Part shown: one piece after another, positions 18,165 to 25,544 of the stretch
Position numbering within the stretch: position 1 is the first letter of the stretch
Layout of the letters: every line of letters starts with the position of its first letter
Assembly: GCA_964577115.1 (NCBI GenBank)
Contig: CAZNXJ010000031.1
Span: 1-60,209 of the forward strand
Direction of reading: 5' to 3'
DNA from: CAZNXJ01 sp964577115
GTDB taxonomy: Bacteria > Planctomycetota > Planctomycetia > Pirellulales > Pirellulaceae
DNA: 60,209 bases
The notes under the pieces: model-generated
The model's input: only the letters and a program-made list of their open reading frames with translations
What the model was told of the DNA's origin: nothing
Databases searched by the model: none
Made by a program: the position numbers and the translations under genes

Positions 18165-20042
18165 ATGGGGCAAGCCAATCAACTGCAAGGCGCGAGGTGG
18201 ATCACACGCGTGCGCGAGAACGCTCTAGCGCTGGCAATCGCGGCCGTGGTCATTGTGATCTCGGCGCTCGCCGTAACGCGCAACAATGCGGACGCCGACC
18301 TTTGGGGGCACGTTCAATACGGCCGTGACGTGTTATCCAGCGGCCGGTTGCCTGCCACCACGACCTATTCCTTCACGGCAGAAGGCTACCGCTGGATCAA
18401 TCACGAGAACCTGGCCGAGCTGTTTTATGCCTGGGCTTTCGGCACGTTCGGCGTCGTTCCGGTCGTCATCCTGAAGTCATTGCTCGGCTACACCGTACTC
18501 GCCGGCGTCGTGTGGCATGCGAGGCGCAGCGGCGCCGGCTGGCCCGCGACGCTCGCCGTGCTCCTGCTCACAGCCGTAAATCTCACGTTGCACTGGAGCA
18601 TGCGGCCGCAGCTCTTCACGTACGTCTTCTATGCGTTCATGCTGGCGTGGCTGACATGGTGTTTTGACGGCTGGCAGGGCCACTGGCAATTGCCGCTCAC
18701 TGCGGCGGCACGCCACCGCGCTCCGCCGCTGCAATATTCGATCCGGCGCCTCCGCGCCTTGTGGGTGCTGCCGGTCGTCTTCTTCGTCTGGGGCAATACG
18801 CACGGCGGATTTGTCGCAGGCTACTGCCTGTTTGCCGGTTATCTGGGACTGCGCAGCATCGAAGCGATCGCTCGGCGCGGCCGAGCGGCCTGGGGGCTCG
18901 TCGCGCGTTTTGGCATGATGATCTTTGCCGGCGGCCTCGCGACGCTCGTCAATCCCTACAGCTTCCGGTTGCAGGCCTGGCTAATCGATGCGCTCAGCCG
19001 TCCCTGGCCTGAGATTTCCGAATGGCATGGGCCGAGCTTTTCCGATCCGATGTCACGCCCCTGGTGGATCCTCGTGGCCGCGACGATCGTAACGGTGGCC
19101 ACCAGTCGCCGCCCCTATGACTTCACGCATCTCGGGGTGCTGGCGGTAACGTTCTGGCAGGCGAGTGTGCATCAACGTCATGTCCCGTTCTACGCGATCG
19201 CCTTCGGTTATTGGATGACGCCACACGTGCAGGCAGCGATCGACCGGATCTGCCCAGAAGGACCTGGCATCGCGCTGCGGGCGATCCGGGGCCGGACGCG
19301 TTTGGCGGCAATTGGTCTGGCGACCGTAACCTGCCTTCTGCTGTTGTCGGTTATCGTCCGGCGAAACACCGATCTGACGGTTTATCGCAGCGAGTATCCC
19401 GTCAGCGCGCTGGAGTTCATGGCCGAGCAGCAGCTGCAAGGCAATATGGTAGTCACCTACGACTGGGCCCAGTATGTGATCGCCGCGTTCGGTGCCTGTG
19501 AACCAGGCCAGCGCGGCGTGCGTGTGGCTTTCGACGGGCGCTTCAATACGTGCTACCCGCAGCACGTGATCGACATGCATTTTGATTTTGCGCTCGGGAA
19601 TCTCGATAGCCAACATCGTTATCGCGAATCGTGCTCGGGGCCGTTCGATCCGTTGCGCGTGCTCGACTACGCGGCTCCGCCCTACGACCCTCCCGACCTG
19701 GTTCTCGTCGCCCGCCGGCAGCAGCACGCCGTGAAAACGATTGAATCGCAGCAACGAGATTGGGTGCTGCTCTATCAGGACGACGTCGCCCAGCTGTGGG
19801 GACGCGCGTCGAAATACGACGACATCCGGAGCCCCGAGTACGTGGCTCCCGAACTCCGCATGCTCGCTGGTGCTCCCCAGATCGGCAGCGTCACCTGGCC
19901 GGCGCTACCGCCACGCCGGTGCGCCAAAGCGCCGCTGGTGCGCAGTGCGCCTCGCAAAAAACCATCTGCCCGCTCGGATTCGATTACACCCGCGTCGCAC
20001 TCGAAACCGAATGCGCACGCCTCTCGCAACCCGACCACCTGA
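18165..20042 (+). CDS. Polytopic membrane protein, possible GT-C-type glycosyltransferase
   Basis: 625 residues from the ATG at 18165, which has GGAGG about 11 bases upstream; an ATG at 18105 would add 20 residues. About nine to ten hydrophobic segments occupy residues 15-420. The first loop carries NNADADLWGHVQYGRD. Acidic residues there, between helix 1 and 2, are the place where GT-C glycosyltransferases keep their catalytic Asp. A soluble C-terminal domain follows (MVVTYDWAQYVIAAFG, FDGRFNTCYP), and the tail from about 600 is Arg/Ser/Pro-rich. The next gene is a GT2 glycosyltransferase of the polyprenyl-phosphate-sugar type, which would supply the lipid-linked donor a GT-C enzyme needs. 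The enzyme assignment is inference. Confidence 0.65.
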   Translation: MGQANQLQGARWITRVRENALALAIAAVVIVISALAVTRNNADADLWGHVQYGRDVLSSGRLPATTTYSFTAEGYRWINHENLAELFYAWAFGTFGVVPVVILKSLLGYTVLAGVVWHARRSGAGWPATLAVLLLTAVNLTLHWSMRPQLFTYVFYAFMLAWLTWCFDGWQGHWQLPLTAAARHRAPPLQYSIRRLRALWVLPVVFFVWGNTHGGFVAGYCLFAGYLGLRSIEAIARRGRAAWGLVARFGMMIFAGGLATLVNPYSFRLQAWLIDALSRPWPEISEWHGPSFSDPMSRPWWILVAATIVTVATSRRPYDFTHLGVLAVTFWQASVHQRHVPFYAIAFGYWMTPHVQAAIDRICPEGPGIALRAIRGRTRLAAIGLATVTCLLLLSVIVRRNTDLTVYRSEYPVSALEFMAEQQLQGNMVVTYDWAQYVIAAFGACEPGQRGVRVAFDGRFNTCYPQHVIDMHFDFALGNLDSQHRYRESCSGPFDPLRVLDYAAPPYDPPDLVLVARRQQHAVKTIESQQRDWVLLYQDDVAQLWGRASKYDDIRSPEYVAPELRMLAGAPQIGSVTWPALPPRRCAKAPLVRSAPRKKPSARSDSITPASHSKPNAHASRNPTT

Positions 20043-20055
20043 GGAGCCCTTGCTC

Positions 20056-20958
20056 GTGACCGGTGAACTTGATCCCGTTCGGCCAGATGCGGCCACGCGA
20101 CTGACACTCGTACAACCTTCCCAAAGCCGCAGCGAGGGCGTCACGGATTGGGACACGAAGCTTTCGAATCAGTTGGAGCGAGCGCAGCAATTGGTCGATA
20201 TGCTCGAGCGGGACATGGACTACCATGTCGAGCCGCTCGACTTCGAGCTGCCGGAAAGCTTTCGTCTTTCGGTGGTCATGCCCGTATACAACGAGCAGTT
20301 TACGATCGAAACAATCCTCGCTCGTGTCGCCGTGCTGCCCATCCCGAAAGAGATCATCGTCGTGGACGATGCGAGCACCGACAGCACTCCTCAGCTGCTC
20401 GAGCCGTTGGCGGCGGCACATGAAATGCGTCTGATCCGCAAGTCCGTGAACGAAGGCAAAGGTGCAGCGCTGCGTACCGGATTCGCGGCGGCCACAGGCG
20501 ATATCGTCGTGGTTCAAGACGCCGATCTCGAATACGACCCGCGCGATATCCCTCGGCTTCTGACGCCGATCCTCGAAGGGCGGGCCGACGTTGTGTACGG
20601 TTCACGCTTCCTGGGAGACGTTCCGCAGGATCCGAGCCGGCTCCATCGCTTCGGCAATCACGTGCTGACGGCCGCTTCCAACTGGTTCACGGGCCTACAG
20701 TTGACCGACATGGAGACATGCTACAAGGCGTTCCGCCGCGACGTGCTCAGTCAAGTCACTCTGGAACAGAATCGCTTCGGCTTCGAGCCGGAGATTACGG
20801 CCAAGTTGTCCCGTCTCAATGCGCGGATCTGCGAGGTCCCAATCCGCTATCAGGCACGCGGGTACCGCGAGGGCAAGAAGATCGGGCTGCGCGATGCCTG
20901 GAACGCGTTCACCTGCATTGCACGCTATGGGGGAGCTCGAGCGAAGGGGCGGAGCTAA
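20056..20958 (+). CDS. Family 2 glycosyltransferase, dolichyl/polyprenyl-phosphate sugar synthase type
   Basis: 300 residues from GTG 20056, preceded by GAGGAG at 20041-20046 overlapping the upstream stop; an ATG at 20011 would overlap the upstream gene by 32 bases. The GT2 core is complete: LSVVMPVYNEQFTIE, IIVVDDASTDST (UDP-sugar binding Asp), GKGAALRTGF, VVQDADLEYDP (the DAD metal motif) and DMETCYKAFRRDVL. There is no transmembrane helix, as in the soluble DPM1-like branch. The likely reaction is transfer of a sugar from a nucleotide donor to polyprenyl phosphate for use by the preceding membrane protein. The first 60 residues are a family-atypical helical extension. Confidence 0.85.
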   Translation: MTGELDPVRPDAATRLTLVQPSQSRSEGVTDWDTKLSNQLERAQQLVDMLERDMDYHVEPLDFELPESFRLSVVMPVYNEQFTIETILARVAVLPIPKEIIVVDDASTDSTPQLLEPLAAAHEMRLIRKSVNEGKGAALRTGFAAATGDIVVVQDADLEYDPRDIPRLLTPILEGRADVVYGSRFLGDVPQDPSRLHRFGNHVLTAASNWFTGLQLTDMETCYKAFRRDVLSQVTLEQNRFGFEPEITAKLSRLNARICEVPIRYQARGYREGKKIGLRDAWNAFTCIARYGGARAKGRS

Positions 20959-20968
20959 GCTGCATTAA

Positions 20969-22504
20969 TTATGTGACAGCTTCCTGTCCGAATGTAGCGC
21001 CCGGCGCTTCCTCGACTTCGCGGACCACGATGCGATTGCCGCTGATGCGGACGACCTTGACCGGCCGGCCGGCCTCGACAAACGTGCCATCCGCGACCAC
21101 ATCGACGTACTCGTCGCCGAACAACGCCTTGCCCGCAGGGCGCAGAGGTGAATCGGCCGTTCCCCAATCACCGACCGCCACCCGATACGCGGTGGTATAG
21201 GGCGATGGCTTCTTTGCACCGTCGAGGCTCTCGTCCACCTCGTTCGCTTCAGGCGGGCTGAGCGCCAGACGGCTAATAATCGGCAGCCGCCCAAAATGGC
21301 GTGCGAGCACGGCGGCAATTCCCAGGAATAAGAAGCCGGATCCGACCAGCACCGCGAGGCTTACGGCCGTGCGTTCCCATTCGCGGACGGTATGCGGTAT
21401 CAGGTATTCCTGGCTCGCCAGGATCAAGCTCGTGAAGACGAGAACTATTCCTGCTATGCCGCTAATGCCAAAGCCCGGCAACACAAATAGCTCGAACCCG
21501 AGAAACGTCACACCGGCCAGGAAGAGGATGACTTCCAGCCAGCCTGCTGTGCCGCCGAGAAAACGACTCCAGAAGAAAAGCGCGAAGCAGAGTCCTGCCG
21601 TCAGGCCGCCCAGGCCGATGCCGGGAGCACTGAACTCGAAGTAGAGCGCCACCAGGCCGACAACGAACAAGAGACCCGTGATGAGTGGCCGGTTTAGCCA
21701 AAAGACCACGGCGTCCACCGTTCCAGGTTTGATGACACGCAGCGGCGGTTCGAGATTCATCTTCTCGAACAATTGCTCACGCGAGTCAACAACGAGGTCG
21801 GCGAGCCCCAGCAGGACGGCGCGGGAGCCGGTGAGTTCCAAGAACCGCCCGTTGCCCGACTCAACAATCGGCCGCCCTTTTTCCCACTCGTCGGGGTTCT
21901 CGAGAGCCGCGATTTCGCGTTCCGAAAGATAGCGTATCTCGTCCGTGGATTTGTTTCGAACCTCGAATACCTGCAGATCCATATCCACCATGGCCTCCGC
22001 CAAGGTGGGCGGCCGGTTCTGGCTTTCCGCGAGGATGCGCATCTGCTGAGCGAGATCCGAGCGAACCTTTTCCGGCGCGTGGCGGAACAGCGCGTCCTCG
22101 CCGAGGAAGATGGGCCCGGCATTGCCGATCCGGGCACGCGGGTGGAGCACGATCTTGTCACATCCGATGGCGACAATGGCGGCGCCGCTGAGCGCTTCGC
22201 GGGGAACGTAGGCGACCACTTCCGCCCACGTGATGGCTTCGAAGTGATGGGCCAGGCGGAGGCTGGCACCGACCAATCCTCCCGGGCTGTCGATGTCGAG
22301 AATGACTACGTCGGCGCCGGTCCGCTGAGCCTTTTCGAGACTGCGATACACGTAGTGTTCGAGTTGCGGCGTGATCGGCCCGTGAAGGTGCACGATCACG
22401 CTCGACCGCGGCGCATCGTCCTGCGGTTCGGCGGGCTGGGCGGCGACTGCCATCAGACAGGTCAGCCCGCACATCAAGACGAGCAGCCCAGAGTAAAATC
22501 GCAT
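20969..22504 (-). CDS. NfeD-family membrane serine protease (ClpP-class)
   Basis: 511 residues. A signal peptide is at 1-22. The N-terminal ClpP/SppA-like domain has VVILDIDSPGG (67-76), the nucleophile Ser106 in REALSGAAIVAIG, and K146 forty residues later as the expected general base, the Ser-Lys spacing seen in archaeal 1510-type NfeD proteases. Four to five membrane helices follow (about 275-410), including LYFEFSAPGIGLGG and GFELFVLPGFGISG, which are NfeD hallmarks. The C-terminus is an NfeD OB-fold (DVVADGTFVEAGRPVKVVRI). It would cut membrane-associated proteins such as stomatins; no stomatin gene is next to it here. GAAGAGG precedes the ATG. Confidence 0.9.
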   Translation of the reverse strand: MRFYSGLLVLMCGLTCLMAVAAQPAEPQDDAPRSSVIVHLHGPITPQLEHYVYRSLEKAQRTGADVVILDIDSPGGLVGASLRLAHHFEAITWAEVVAYVPREALSGAAIVAIGCDKIVLHPRARIGNAGPIFLGEDALFRHAPEKVRSDLAQQMRILAESQNRPPTLAEAMVDMDLQVFEVRNKSTDEIRYLSEREIAALENPDEWEKGRPIVESGNGRFLELTGSRAVLLGLADLVVDSREQLFEKMNLEPPLRVIKPGTVDAVVFWLNRPLITGLLFVVGLVALYFEFSAPGIGLGGLTAGLCFALFFWSRFLGGTAGWLEVILFLAGVTFLGFELFVLPGFGISGIAGIVLVFTSLILASQEYLIPHTVREWERTAVSLAVLVGSGFLFLGIAAVLARHFGRLPIISRLALSPPEANEVDESLDGAKKPSPYTTAYRVAVGDWGTADSPLRPAGKALFGDEYVDVVADGTFVEAGRPVKVVRISGNRIVVREVEEAPGATFGQEAVT

Positions 22505-22826
22505 GCACGGGACCTCTTCTACTTGCAGGCGCCAGCTCCGAGTGTGTCCTTCGACGCGATACGCCAGTCGAAATGGAAAGCGTGTTTTTATTGTAACGAA
22601 CGGTGATTGCGCATGTATTCACGCAGCTTGCGCGGCGATCCGTGCGAGCGTTCCGCCAATTCCGCCCGCCGTTCCCAATGGCCGGCGGCACTCCGAGCGG
22701 CCTGAGACGTGTAGGATGCGAACGACCGGCGGATCGTGGGCCGGTCGCCGCCCTTGACGTGTCTCGGCGCGAGCGTTCTCATGCTGAAGGTTTCGCCGAC
22801 GGTTCCCCTTTGAGGCTTTTTCCGCG
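22505..22826. other. Divergent intergenic region nfeD-like / dgcN
   Basis: 322 bases separate two divergent genes. An AT-rich patch at 22575-22600 (gtgtttttattgtaacg) lies upstream of the minus-strand NfeD gene. No gene, terminator or known operator was recognised. Confidence 0.4.
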
Positions 22827-23885
22827 ATGAGCGACAAGTTTGTCATACTTACGGAAGGACACAGCAATCCGCACACGGCCAAGACCGCGTGCAGTGTAAT
22901 TCGCTATCGCGGCGAGAAAGTCGTAGCGATACTGGACAGTACGCAGAAAGGAAAAACGAGCCAGGAACTGCTCGGCGTCGGCGGCTCACTGCCCATTATC
23001 GGCTCGCTCGCCGAGGCCCCTGAGGCCAACGGGCTGCTGATCGGCATCGCTCCCCCCGGCGGCAAGATTCCGCCCGCCTGGCGGTCCATCATTCTCGAGG
23101 CCCTCGAGCGCGGCATGTCGATCGTTTCCGGACTGCACGATTTCATCTCGGTGGATCCCGAGTTCGCAGCCGTCGCCGCGCGCACCGGATCGCGCATTTT
23201 CGACGTCCGCAGGAACAACGAGCGTTCGGTTGCTCGCCGGCGCGACCTGCGCCCCGACTGCCTGCGTGTTCATACGGTCGGCCACGACTGCAGTGTCGGC
23301 AAAATGGTGGTCTCGATCGAAGTCACGCAGGGGCTCAAACGCCGCGGCTTCGATGCGAAGTTCGTGGCCACGGGCCAAACCGGTATCATGGTGGAAGGTG
23401 ACGGTCTGCCCATCGATTGTGTCGTCGCGGATTTTGTCAGCGGCGCCGCCGAACGCCTAGTGCTCATGAACCAGCACCACGATATCCTGCTCGTCGAGGG
23501 GCAGGGGAGTCTCGTGCATCCTTCGTATTCCTCGGTGACGCTCGGGCTCCTGCACGGCTGTCTACCACACGCGCTGATTCTCTGTTACGAGGTCGGGCGC
23601 ACGCATGTGGCGGGCATCGAGCACGTACCCATTCCGCCGCTCGCGGAAATCAAACGCTTGAACGAGATCATGGGCTCGATTCACATGCCCTGCAAAGTGA
23701 TCGGCATCGCCATGAACAGCCGTAAAGTGTCGGCGGAAGAGGCCGAGCAGGAACGCAAGCAACTGCGCGAGCAGTTTCAATTGCCGGTCTGCGATGTGTT
23801 CCGCCACGGGGCCGATGAACTGGTGGATGCGGTGCTCGAGTTCCGCGACACTCAGCCATGGCGTGAAGGAGGAGTCCGGGCGTGA
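22827..23885 (+). CDS. dgcN: DUF1611 protein, D-glutamate N-acetyltransferase-like (DgcN)
   Basis: 352 residues of the DUF1611 family: a Rossmann-like N-terminal half and a P-loop-like C-terminal half. The nucleotide- or CoA-binding loop reads VGHDCSVGKM (151-160). LLVEGQGSLVHPSYSSVTLGL is the family's most conserved stretch. In Pseudoalteromonas, DgcN of this family acetylates D-glutamate, and the partner enolase-superfamily racemase DgcA converts N-acetyl-D-Glu to the L form. Here the stop overlaps the start of just such an enolase-superfamily gene by 4 bases (GTGA), so the two are translationally coupled. The function is strongly suggested by family and pairing but was not shown for planctomycetes by anything in this window. 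Peptidoglycan D-Glu is the obvious source. Confidence 0.8.
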   Translation: MSDKFVILTEGHSNPHTAKTACSVIRYRGEKVVAILDSTQKGKTSQELLGVGGSLPIIGSLAEAPEANGLLIGIAPPGGKIPPAWRSIILEALERGMSIVSGLHDFISVDPEFAAVAARTGSRIFDVRRNNERSVARRRDLRPDCLRVHTVGHDCSVGKMVVSIEVTQGLKRRGFDAKFVATGQTGIMVEGDGLPIDCVVADFVSGAAERLVLMNQHHDILLVEGQGSLVHPSYSSVTLGLLHGCLPHALILCYEVGRTHVAGIEHVPIPPLAEIKRLNEIMGSIHMPCKVIGIAMNSRKVSAEEAEQERKQLREQFQLPVCDVFRHGADELVDAVLEFRDTQPWREGGVRA

Positions 23886-24922
23886 AGCTTCGAGCCTACG
23901 CGTTTGATCTGCCACTGCGCCACGTGTTCACTATCTCGCGTGGCTCGATCCGGGTTCAGCCGACGCTGATTGTCGAGCTTGAGCATGAAGGGCAGCGCGG
24001 CTACGGCGAAGCAACGACTAACGAGTATTACGGCGTGACGATCGAGAGCATGACCGCTGCCCTGCGGCAGGCGCGTCCGATCGTCGAACAGCAGCCCTGG
24101 GACTCGCCCGAACAGCTCTGGCAGCGCACCGCGCCGGTGCTCGCCCATCACCCCTTCGCTCACTGCGCGCTCGACCAGGCCGCATACGATCTTTGGGGCA
24201 AGCTGGAAGGCCAGCCTGTCTATCGCCTGCTGGGGTTGGATCCGAGTACGGCGCCGCCGAGCAACTACACGATCGGCATTGACGAGCTCGACCGGATGAT
24301 CGAGAAGCTCCGCGAGTTCCCAGGCTGGCCCGTGTACAAAATCAAGCTCGGCACTCCCCGCGACTTGGAGATTGTCCGACGCTTGCGGGAGGAAACGGAC
24401 GTGGTGTTTCGCGTGGACGCGAATTGTGCGTGGACGGCAGACGAAACGCTGCGCAATGCCGAGGCGATGCAGCCACTCAATGTCGAATTCATCGAACAAC
24501 CCCTCGCCGCCGACGAATGGGAGGCCATGCGCACGGTCTATGCCAGTTCGGTGCTGCCCGTCATCGCTGACGAAAGCTGCATCGTCGAAGACGACGTGGA
24601 TCGCTGCCATCAGCACTTCCACGGCATCAACATCAAACTGGTCAAGTGCGGTGGCATCACACCCGCGCGGCGGATGATTGCTCGGGCTCGCGAACTGGGA
24701 CTCAAGGTCATGGTGGGCTGCATGACCGAGTCGACCGTCGGCATCTCGGCCATTGCTCAGCTGGCCCCTCTGCTGGATTACGTGGATATGGACGGGGCCG
24801 TACTGCTGGCCGAGGATATTGCCGAAGGCGTGCCAGTGGAGAAGGGGCGTGCGATCTACTCCGATGCGCCGGGAAGTGTCAAGAAGCTGACACAATCGGG
24901 CCGTCCGCTGCCACTCGACTGA
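23882..24922 (+). CDS. dgcA: Enolase-superfamily epimerase/racemase (L-Ala-D/L-Glu epimerase or DgcA type)
   Basis: 346 residues with every enolase-superfamily catalytic residue visible: K153 and K155 in YKIKLG, metal ligands D179 (DANCAW), E205 (EFIEQP) and D230 (IADES), and the second base K252 in NIKLVKCGG. The DMD at 302-304 matches the DxD motif that binds the free amino end of dipeptides in Ala-Glu epimerases. Two readings remain open: a murein-recycling dipeptide epimerase, or an N-acetyl-D-glutamate racemase working with the DgcN-like gene to which it is coupled by a 4-base overlap. Both act on peptidoglycan-derived D-Glu. The start is GTG at 23882. The gene symbol is tentative. Confidence 0.8.
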   Translation: MKLRAYAFDLPLRHVFTISRGSIRVQPTLIVELEHEGQRGYGEATTNEYYGVTIESMTAALRQARPIVEQQPWDSPEQLWQRTAPVLAHHPFAHCALDQAAYDLWGKLEGQPVYRLLGLDPSTAPPSNYTIGIDELDRMIEKLREFPGWPVYKIKLGTPRDLEIVRRLREETDVVFRVDANCAWTADETLRNAEAMQPLNVEFIEQPLAADEWEAMRTVYASSVLPVIADESCIVEDDVDRCHQHFHGINIKLVKCGGITPARRMIARARELGLKVMVGCMTESTVGISAIAQLAPLLDYVDMDGAVLLAEDIAEGVPVEKGRAIYSDAPGSVKKLTQSGRPLPLD

Positions 24923-25181
24923 CCCAGCCGCTCGCCGTCCGCCCCGTCCATCTACCGCAAAAACCGGAGGTTTTCTGCGGCCCATCTTCCGGTGCGGGGG
25001 CGCTGCCCGCAGACCTTTGTGTCGCGAATATGGGGTCCGAGCTTGCCAGGACCTACTGGTCGAGTGAAAATTCTATTCGCCTCCATTCCCCCCGACACCT
25101 CCGTGCGTTCAGACTCCTTACCGGTGACAGGACCCTGCGTTCTTGCAGGGACGGTCCCCCAGCCACGGATCGCAAATCAGC

Positions 25182-25481
25182 ATGAAGTATAAGGAAGGTG
25201 AATTCGAATTCGAGGACACGCAGGGCGAGGGCACGAAGGTCTATTATCGCAAGCGTCCCATCGGCACCATTGTTTCGATGATGGAAGCCAGCGGTCGCTA
25301 CTGCTATCGACTCGGCTGCGACCGGCGACGAAAGCCGCGCACCTATCGCGGAAAAGTTCGCGCTGCACGTGCCCTGCGCGTCATTGAAACGCTGAAACAG
25401 GAAGCGAACAAAAAGAAACTGTCACTCGACGAAATCATCGTGCGTGCCTGGGACGAAAAGCCCCACAGCGCGCCGAGCTAA
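25182..25481 (+). CDS. Small basic conserved-looking protein, unknown function
   Basis: 99 residues from the ATG at 25182. It is compact and codon-biased like real genes here: an acidic start (EGEFEFEDTQGEGTKVYY), a Cys pair (RYCYRLGCDRRR), then a strongly basic helical half (KPRTYRGKVRAARALRVIETLKQ). No signal peptide or known domain was recognised. The beta-then-basic-helix layout could suit nucleic-acid binding, but that is a guess. It lies 260 bases after dgcA and convergent to the PafA-like gene. Confidence 0.55.
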   Translation: MKYKEGEFEFEDTQGEGTKVYYRKRPIGTIVSMMEASGRYCYRLGCDRRRKPRTYRGKVRAARALRVIETLKQEANKKKLSLDEIIVRAWDEKPHSAPS

Positions 25482-25524
25482 GCGCACCGCCCGACGTGAC
25501 GTCCTGAATGCCGCACGGGGGTGT

Positions 25525-25541
25525 GAGGCTCAGGGAGCCTC
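25525..25541. terminator. Short hairpin between convergent genes
   Basis: GAGGCTC (525-531) pairs perfectly with GAGCCTC (535-541) around a 3-base loop, in the 63-base gap between two convergent genes. There is no T-run on either side, so a terminator role is only plausible. Confidence 0.3.
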
Positions 25542-25544
25542 GAA

